Of a DNA stretch of 36,269 bases, positions 31,398 through 36,269 are shown in pieces. The notes below the pieces were generated by a model. That model ran no database searches and was not told the origin of the DNA. It saw only the letters and a program-made list of their open reading frames with translations. This DNA is from Thermoleophilia bacterium. Lineage in GTDB: Bacteria; Actinomycetota; Thermoleophilia; Miltoncostaeales; Miltoncostaeaceae. The stretch is taken from NCBI GenBank assembly GCA_028285405.1, contig JANQPH010000048.1, positions 1 to 36,269 of the forward strand, written 5' to 3'. The number at the start of each line of letters is the position of its first letter. The first letter of the stretch is position 1. Made by a program: the position numbers and the translations under genes.

Positions 31398-31550
31398 ATG
31401 CGCACACAGGCCCGACTCGGCGCCGCCGCCGTCTCCGCAATCGCCATCGGCGCGCTCGCCGCCACCGCCACCAGCGTGTCGAGTGGGGCATCGCAGGGGG
31501 TGCCCGGCCGCCTCACGATCCGGGTGCAGAGCTTCCCGACGGGCGGCTAA
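31398..31550 (+). CDS. 50-residue exported peptide
   Basis: A short gene starting at ATG 31398 with ribosome-binding site GAGAGGA 5 nt upstream. The protein begins with MRTQAR and a long Ala/Ile/Gly-rich hydrophobic stretch (about 7-25), a signal peptide with possible cleavage around residues 26-31. The mature peptide would be about 20-24 residues (ASQGVPGRLTIRVQSFPTGG at the end), basic and ending Gly-Gly. Its TAA overlaps the TAG of the opposing YhaM-like gene by two bases. I know no family. It might be a signal, antimicrobial or structural peptide; it could also be a fortuitous frame, but the ribosome-binding site, signal peptide and clean stop together support a gene. Confidence 0.55.
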   Translation: MRTQARLGAAAVSAIAIGALAATATSVSSGASQGVPGRLTIRVQSFPTGG

Positions 31551-32425
31551 CCCGCGGCGGTTCCCGCTCCCTCGAGGCGGGACTTCACGCCCGACTCGAG
31601 GCTGTTGATCCGCCACAGGGCCAACGCCTCGGCGCTGGCCTGGCCGGGTCCCTGCCCCGGCGGTGGCCCGTGGTGCCAGCCGATCGCGTGGAGCAACGCG
31701 AGCGTGCGCTCGCCGTCGAGGCGTGCCTTGGCGGCGGCCGCCCCCACGATCTCCGCCCCGATCGCCAGGTGGCCGAGCATGCGGCCCTCAGGGGTCTCCT
31801 CGAAGGTCGCGCCGAGCCGGAACGCCCGGGTCAGGCCGATGTCGTGCAGCAGGGCAGCCACGAGCAGCAGGTCGGGATCGAGTCGCGGATGCCACTGGCA
31901 GAGCGTCTGCGCGAGCGAGGCGACGCCGACCGTGTGCTCGACGAGCCCGCCCATGTACGCGTGATGCCCGGTCTGCGTGCAGGGCATCGTCCTCCACGCG
32001 CTGGCGACCTCGTCGTCGCCGGTGAGGGTGTCGACCGTCCGGCGCAGGCCCGGATCGGACACCTCATCCGCGAGATGCAGAACGAAGCCGAACAGCTCCT
32101 CCGGGTCGCGGTGACTCCGGGGGAGAAGCGCGGCCGCCTCGACCTCCTCGCCCGCGCTTCGGATGTGGTTGATCAGCAGCTCGCGCCGGCCGGACCGCTC
32201 CGACACGCGACCGGTCACCCGGATGCGGTCGCCCTCGTCGAAGCGCTCGGCGAAGAAGTCCGGCTGCTCGAAGACCAGCGCGCGCATCGCACCCGTCTGG
32301 TCGGCGAGCGTCAGGGACAGGTAGGGGCTGCCGGCGCGCGACAGCCTGCGCTCCTTGCGCCGGACTGCGAAGACACCCTCCACCGGGGTTCCCTCGTCCA
32401 TCCCCGCGACCTCGGAGACGGTCAT
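31547..32425 (-). CDS. YhaM-like OB-HD 3'-5' exonuclease
   Basis: The 292-residue protein has an N-terminal OB fold (about 12-90, EGVFAVRRKERRLSR then VTGRVSERSGRRELLI) and an HD phosphohydrolase domain: His154/155 (TGHHAYMGGLVEH), His194/Asp195 (LLHDIG), His219 (GHLAIGAE) and His251/252 (IGWHHG). This is the layout of YhaM, an RNase/DNase of Gram-positive bacteria. ATG 32425 overlaps the stop of the helicase-nuclease (ATGA), so both are made from one transcript; a shared role in DNA end processing or RNA decay is conceivable. The activity here is inferred. Confidence 0.87.
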   Translation of the reverse strand: MTVSEVAGMDEGTPVEGVFAVRRKERRLSRAGSPYLSLTLADQTGAMRALVFEQPDFFAERFDEGDRIRVTGRVSERSGRRELLINHIRSAGEEVEAAALLPRSHRDPEELFGFVLHLADEVSDPGLRRTVDTLTGDDEVASAWRTMPCTQTGHHAYMGGLVEHTVGVASLAQTLCQWHPRLDPDLLLVAALLHDIGLTRAFRLGATFEETPEGRMLGHLAIGAEIVGAAAAKARLDGERTLALLHAIGWHHGPPPGQGPGQASAEALALWRINSLESGVKSRLEGAGTAAG

Positions 32426-35415
32426 CGTTCCTGAGCCGGACACATCCCGGCGAAGTCGCACGACCGGCACGCCCAGCCCGGCGTCGGCTCGAAGTCACCG
32501 CGCGCGATCCCGTCGGCGATCCGCCCGGACTCGGTGAGCGCCTCCTCGACCTCCTGCGTGTCGGGGTTGACCGGAGTCGTGCGCCCGTCGAAGACGTACT
32601 CGAGGGTGGCCCCGCGCGCGTAGATCCCCCACGCGTCGCGCGCCCCGGCCAGGTACAGGCGCAGGACCAAGTTGTCGGCCTCGCGCTGGCTCTCTGCCGG
32701 TGGCTTTCCCGTCTTGTAGTCGACGAGCTGGATCCCGCCCGCCGGATGCTCGTCGACCCGGTCGATCCGGCCGCGCACCCGGTGGCTTCCGATCGGAAGC
32801 GTGAAGGCCCGCTCGACCGCCACCGGCCGGACCTGGGTTCGCACGACCCGGTCGTGGTACTTGGGCAGCCACTCGCGGGCCCGCTCGAGCGCCTGCTGGG
32901 CGCGGGCGGCGTCGACGCCGGCCCGCGCGGCCGCCGGGAGCCGCTGCTCGAACCGGCCGACCAACGCGGCACCGTCCCCACCGGTCCCTCCCGGCCGGTA
33001 GTGCGCCTCGAGCGCAGAGTGCGCGGCGACGCCGATCGCCCGATCTGCCGAGGGTGGCGCCGGGATGCGATCGATCCGCGAGTAGCGGTATGCCAGCGGA
33101 CACGTGCGGTACAGCTCGATGTCCGTCGGGCTGAGCGTGACCCCGTGCACGCCACGAGCGGGAGCCGGCTCGGGGAGTGCCGGCGGCGCCTCCTTCGCGC
33201 CCGCCAGCGCCGCCCCACGGGCGACCGCGAGCGCCTGCGCGGCCTCGGCGACCGCCGCCTGCTCGGCGCCGGCCTCGTCGCCTCCGGCGATCGCGCGGGC
33301 CGCCGCGGCGCTTGCCGCCTCGTGCCGAGCCCGAGCCTCGCCGACCGCCTCGAGCAGGCTCACCGCAGCCGAGCGACCCACCCGGCGCACCTCGGGGTCC
33401 CCGGCGACGGTCCGCGCCTCGTCGTAGTACGCCGACGGCCGGTTGGGCGCACCGCTCGGCGCCCGCTCGGGGTAGCTCATGATCAGCGTGTGCCGGGCGC
33501 GCGTCATCGCCACGTAGGCCAGCCGGCGGGCCTCGGCCTGGTGCGCCTCCCGACCCCGTGGCAGGGCCTCGGGCAGGAGCTGGTCGGGGATGTCGGGTGT
33601 GCCGCGGTCCGAGCCGGGCCAGCTCGCCGCCGTGAGGCCGACGACGTAGACGGCGTCGAACTCGAGGCCCTTGGCCTGATGCACGGTCATGACCTGCAGG
33701 CCGGTGGCCTCGGCCGGTGAGCCGGCCTCGCCGCGAAAGCCGGCATCGGCGAGGCCCTGGAGGACGTCGACCAGGCCGGCCGCGTCGATCCCGGGGCGCC
33801 GGTGGCAGATGTCGCGCGACAGCTTCTCGAACGCCGCCAGCCCGGCGAGGCGCGCCGCCCCCTCGGCGCCCCCCGCCGCGACGGCGGCAGCGCGGAGTCC
33901 ACCGACGTCCAGGACCGCCCGGACGAGCCCCACCGGGTCGAGCTGCTGCGCGGCCCGGCCCAGCTCGTCGAGCAGCTCGGGAAGAGTCTCGTCGCCGTGC
34001 GCCTGCGCGACGTCGCGGAGCGCCCTCGTGGCGCCGCCGCCCGCGCTGGCCTCGGACACGGCCTGCGCCGCCTCGACCCACGGAACCTCTGGCGCGTCGG
34101 CGGCGAGCCGCAGGTGCGCCTGCGCGTCGTCGAGCCGGGTGAGCGCACGCAACCACGCGAGCGCCGCCCGCACCTCGCGTCGCTCGAAGAGGCTGGTTCC
34201 GCCCCGCACCTGATGCGGGATGCCGGCGCGCTCCAGCACGTCGACGATCGGCCGCGACTCGGTCCGCACGGCGCGCATCAGCACCGCCTGCTGCTCGAGC
34301 GGGGTTCCGGCCTCGGCCAGTCGGCGCGCCCTGCCGGCGACGGCCCGGGCCTGGGCCTCGACGTCCTGCGCGACCCAGAACTCCGGCCACGGACCCGCCG
34401 CGTCCGGGCCGACCGCGACCAGGTTCTTCGGCGCCCGGTCGGGCACGGGCGCCACGACCGCGGCCGCGCAGTCGAGGATCGCCTGGCTCGAGCGATAGTT
34501 GGCCTCGAGGCGGATCTCGCCGGCGTTCGGGAAGCGCCGCCGGAAGTCGACGACGTTCTTCGTCGAGGCCCCGCGGAACCGGTAGATCCCCTGGTCGTCG
34601 TCGCCGACCGCGACGATGCTGTCGGCCCGCGCACCGAGGAGCCCCAGCAGCTCAGCCTGCGCGTGGTTCGTGTCCTGGAACTCGTCGATCAGGATGTGAC
34701 GCGCCGCCGCCGAGGCCGCCTCGAGCCGATCCGGGTGCTCCCGAAGCAGCTCCAGCGCACGGACGATGGCGGCCCCGAAGTCCTCGAGGCCCTCCTCGGC
34801 CAGCCAGCGGTCGTGGGCCACGAACACGCGCGCGAACTCGACGTCCTTCTCGCGCTGGACCTGCTGGCTGCGCGAGTCGGATGTCGCCTTGGCCTCCTCG
34901 GCCCATGCCAGGAACTCGTCGGGGCCGACCAGCTCGTCCCTGCAGCGGTCGATCCGCCGCACGAACCGGTCGATGAGGCCGGTCAGATCGCCGCGCAGGT
35001 CCCAGGCCCGCAGGTCCAGCTGGTCGAGGCGCTCGAGCAGGAGGAGCTTTCGCTCCTCCTCCCCGACGAGCTCGCGGGCGGGCGCGAGCCCCTGCTCGAT
35101 CCCCTGCACCCGAAGCAGCTCGCGGGCGTACGCGTGGAACGTGCTCACGCGCAGGGACTCGTGCGCGACCTGGATCAGCTCCTCGGCCCGCTCGCGCAGC
35201 TCCTCCGCCGCCTTCGCGGTGAACGTGAGGGCGACCAGCTCGGCCGGCGGGGTCCCCTGGTCGACGAGCCACGCGAGCCGGCGGCAGAGCACCCTGGTCT
35301 TGCCGGCCCCGGCGCCGGCGATCACGAGCAGCTGACCGCGCTCGTGCGTGACCGCCGCACGCTGCTCGGCCGTCAGGTCGGCGAGGAGGTGATCGTCCTT
35401 CACGGGACAGCTCAT
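32422..35415 (-). CDS. UvrD-family helicase with C-terminal PD-(D/E)XK nuclease
   Basis: A 997-residue enzyme of the RecB/AdnB-like group. Helicase motifs: AGAGAGKT (33-40), LTFTAKAAEELRERA, LIDEFQDT, GDDDQGIYRFRGA, NYRSSQAI and VMTVHQAKGLEFDAVYV, then VAMTRARHTL. The C-terminal nuclease has Asp899 and Lys901 in LVDYKTGK, with four cysteines for an iron-sulfur cluster: Cys772 (RTCPLAY) and Cys983, 986, 992 (CRSCDFAGMC). Likely role is DNA double-strand-break resection or recombination. A separate AdnA-like partner is not in the window. ATG 35415 is the first fitting start; the gene upstream is divergent. Confidence 0.93.
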   Translation of the reverse strand: MSCPVKDDHLLADLTAEQRAAVTHERGQLLVIAGAGAGKTRVLCRRLAWLVDQGTPPAELVALTFTAKAAEELRERAEELIQVAHESLRVSTFHAYARELLRVQGIEQGLAPARELVGEEERKLLLLERLDQLDLRAWDLRGDLTGLIDRFVRRIDRCRDELVGPDEFLAWAEEAKATSDSRSQQVQREKDVEFARVFVAHDRWLAEEGLEDFGAAIVRALELLREHPDRLEAASAAARHILIDEFQDTNHAQAELLGLLGARADSIVAVGDDDQGIYRFRGASTKNVVDFRRRFPNAGEIRLEANYRSSQAILDCAAAVVAPVPDRAPKNLVAVGPDAAGPWPEFWVAQDVEAQARAVAGRARRLAEAGTPLEQQAVLMRAVRTESRPIVDVLERAGIPHQVRGGTSLFERREVRAALAWLRALTRLDDAQAHLRLAADAPEVPWVEAAQAVSEASAGGGATRALRDVAQAHGDETLPELLDELGRAAQQLDPVGLVRAVLDVGGLRAAAVAAGGAEGAARLAGLAAFEKLSRDICHRRPGIDAAGLVDVLQGLADAGFRGEAGSPAEATGLQVMTVHQAKGLEFDAVYVVGLTAASWPGSDRGTPDIPDQLLPEALPRGREAHQAEARRLAYVAMTRARHTLIMSYPERAPSGAPNRPSAYYDEARTVAGDPEVRRVGRSAAVSLLEAVGEARARHEAASAAAARAIAGGDEAGAEQAAVAEAAQALAVARGAALAGAKEAPPALPEPAPARGVHGVTLSPTDIELYRTCPLAYRYSRIDRIPAPPSADRAIGVAAHSALEAHYRPGGTGGDGAALVGRFEQRLPAAARAGVDAARAQQALERAREWLPKYHDRVVRTQVRPVAVERAFTLPIGSHRVRGRIDRVDEHPAGGIQLVDYKTGKPPAESQREADNLVLRLYLAGARDAWGIYARGATLEYVFDGRTTPVNPDTQEVEEALTESGRIADGIARGDFEPTPGWACRSCDFAGMCPAQER

Positions 35416-35476
35416 GGTACGCCGGAAAGCGGACGGCGGAGGCCCACTCCAGGCGCACGACACGAGGACGCGGGGC

Positions 35477-35482
35477 TACGGT
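35477..35482 (+). promoter_or_regulatory. -10 box TACGGT before the deacetylase gene
   Basis: TACGGT ends 9 nt before GTG 35492, with no ribosome-binding site. The gap is slightly longer than in the other leaderless genes. Confidence 0.35.
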
Positions 35483-35491
35483 TGACGCCTC

Positions 35492-36269
35492 GTGCTCGCC
35501 CTCCACCACGACCGTTTCACCTATCCGCTCCCCGAAGGTCATCGGTTCCCGCTCGGCCGGTACCGGATGCTGCGCGATCGGCTCGGAGCCGACGGCACCG
35601 TCGAGCTTCGCGAGGCGAGGGCCGCGAGCGACGACGAGCTGCGGCTCGCGCACGAGCGTGAGTACCTGCGCCGCGTCGTCGCCGGGGAGCTCGGCGACCG
35701 GGAGATCGCGGCGCTCGGGCTGCCCTGGTCGGTGGAGCTCGTCGAGCGCGCCCGACGATCGGTCGGCGCGACCCTCGACGCCACAGACGAGGCCCTCGAT
35801 CGGGGGGTCGCGGCGAACCTCGGCGGTGGCACCCACCACGCGTTTCCGTCGTCGGGCCGGGGGTTCTGCCTGTTCAACGACGTCGTCTGCGCGATCCGTC
35901 GCGCCCGCGAGCGTGGAGTGGTCGAGCGGGCGCTGGTCGTCGACCTCGACGTCCATCAGGGCGACGGTACGCACGCCGCGCTCGCCGAGGACGGCGCGGC
36001 GACCACGATGGCGGTGAACGGGGGCGGCAACTATCCGTTCCGCCGGGTGCCTGGCGACGTCGAGGTCGACCTGCCGAACGGGAGCGCGGACGAGGTCTAC
36101 CTGGCCGCCGTGGAGCGGCTGCTGCCGGCGGCGATCGTGCGCGCGCGGGCCGAGATCTGCTTCTACCTCGCCGGAGCCGATCCGTACGAGGGCGACCGGC
36201 TGGGCCGGCTCGCGGTCACGGCGCAGGGGCTGGCCGAGCGGGATCGGCTCGTCCGGGACGCCCTTCGGG
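35492..36269 (+). CDS. HDAC-family (AcuC-like) deacetylase, cut by window end
   Basis: The first 259 codons of a zinc-dependent deacetylase of the class I/II HDAC superfamily. Visible marks are GGGTHHAF (111-118, the paired catalytic His115/116), FCLFNDV, DLDVHQGDGT (zinc ligands Asp153 and His155) and AGADPYEGDRLG with the third ligand Asp230. The N terminus (LHHDRFTYPLPEGHRFP) resembles family members acting on acetyl-lysine or polyamines. GTG 35492 is supported by the -10 box TACGGT. The C-terminal catalytic Tyr lies outside the window. No acetyltransferase partner is seen. Confidence 0.92.
   Translation, partial: MLALHHDRFTYPLPEGHRFPLGRYRMLRDRLGADGTVELREARAASDDELRLAHEREYLRRVVAGELGDREIAALGLPWSVELVERARRSVGATLDATDEALDRGVAANLGGGTHHAFPSSGRGFCLFNDVVCAIRRARERGVVERALVVDLDVHQGDGTHAALAEDGAATTMAVNGGGNYPFRRVPGDVEVDLPNGSADEVYLAAVERLLPAAIVRARAEICFYLAGADPYEGDRLGRLAVTAQGLAERDRLVRDALR

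Overview
The window is chromosomal DNA from a high-GC bacterium. Coding frames carry G or C at almost every third codon position and GTG starts are common. Gene content points to Actinomycetota, most likely a deep-branching class such as Thermoleophilia: a CysO/CysM/Mec sulfur-carrier cysteine pathway, a YCII/DGPF protein, DUF427, actinobacterial-type ThyX, NarL/HisKA_3 regulators and many apparently leaderless genes. The class-level placement is inference. Genes are densely packed in short operons, many with 4-nt ATGA or GTGA start/stop overlaps. I see no phage genes, transposons, CRISPR, tRNA or rRNA.

Layout. 1-220 is non-coding with two nested inverted repeats. Next come a SixA-like phosphatase (+), a three-gene minus operon (SHOCT protein, unknown protein, NTF2-like protein), a MarR regulator (+) and citrate synthase (-). 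3855-6076 holds an NYN-LOTUS putative nuclease with a long charged tail and a receiver-like protein. 6086-9706 is a minus operon read as rhodanese-ThiF activating enzyme, CysO carrier, CysM, Mec JAMM protease, lipoprotein. It forms a protein-bound-sulfur cysteine pathway, and its carrier has seven residues after the Gly-Gly. 9848-14733 carries a zinc-ribbon protein, a small unknown protein (-), RarA, a YwaF-type membrane protein, YqeY and two tandem paralogous methyltransferases. 14743-20742 carries a YCII protein (-), DUF427, ThyX, an orphan membrane protein, YqhQ, a YcnI-like protein, nicotinate phosphoribosyltransferase and a methylmalonyl-CoA epimerase-like protein, ending at a strong hairpin.

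20804-22206 has two divergent secreted proteins of unknown function. A small protein and the YchF GTPase follow, downstream of a promoter whose -10 box lies inside an inverted repeat, then a secreted FlgD-Ig/polysaccharide deacetylase ending at another hairpin. 25150-31318 is all minus strand: an FtsX-type ABC permease with its ATPase, a two-component pair and a class IV aminotransferase. A 50-residue exported peptide (+) lies tail to tail with a YhaM-like exonuclease, which is coupled to a UvrD-like helicase/nuclease. The window ends inside an HDAC-family deacetylase.

The clearest pathway is sulfur transfer: the E1-like enzyme activates CysO, sulfur is loaded on it, CysM forms cysteine on the carrier and Mec releases it. 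The most unusual signals are the CysO tail, the NYN-LOTUS protein, probable non-ATG/GTG/TTG starts of rarA and thyX, the operator-like repeat around the -10 at 22283, the small exported peptide and the structured element at 70-166. All functional calls come from reading motifs by eye; no database search was run.
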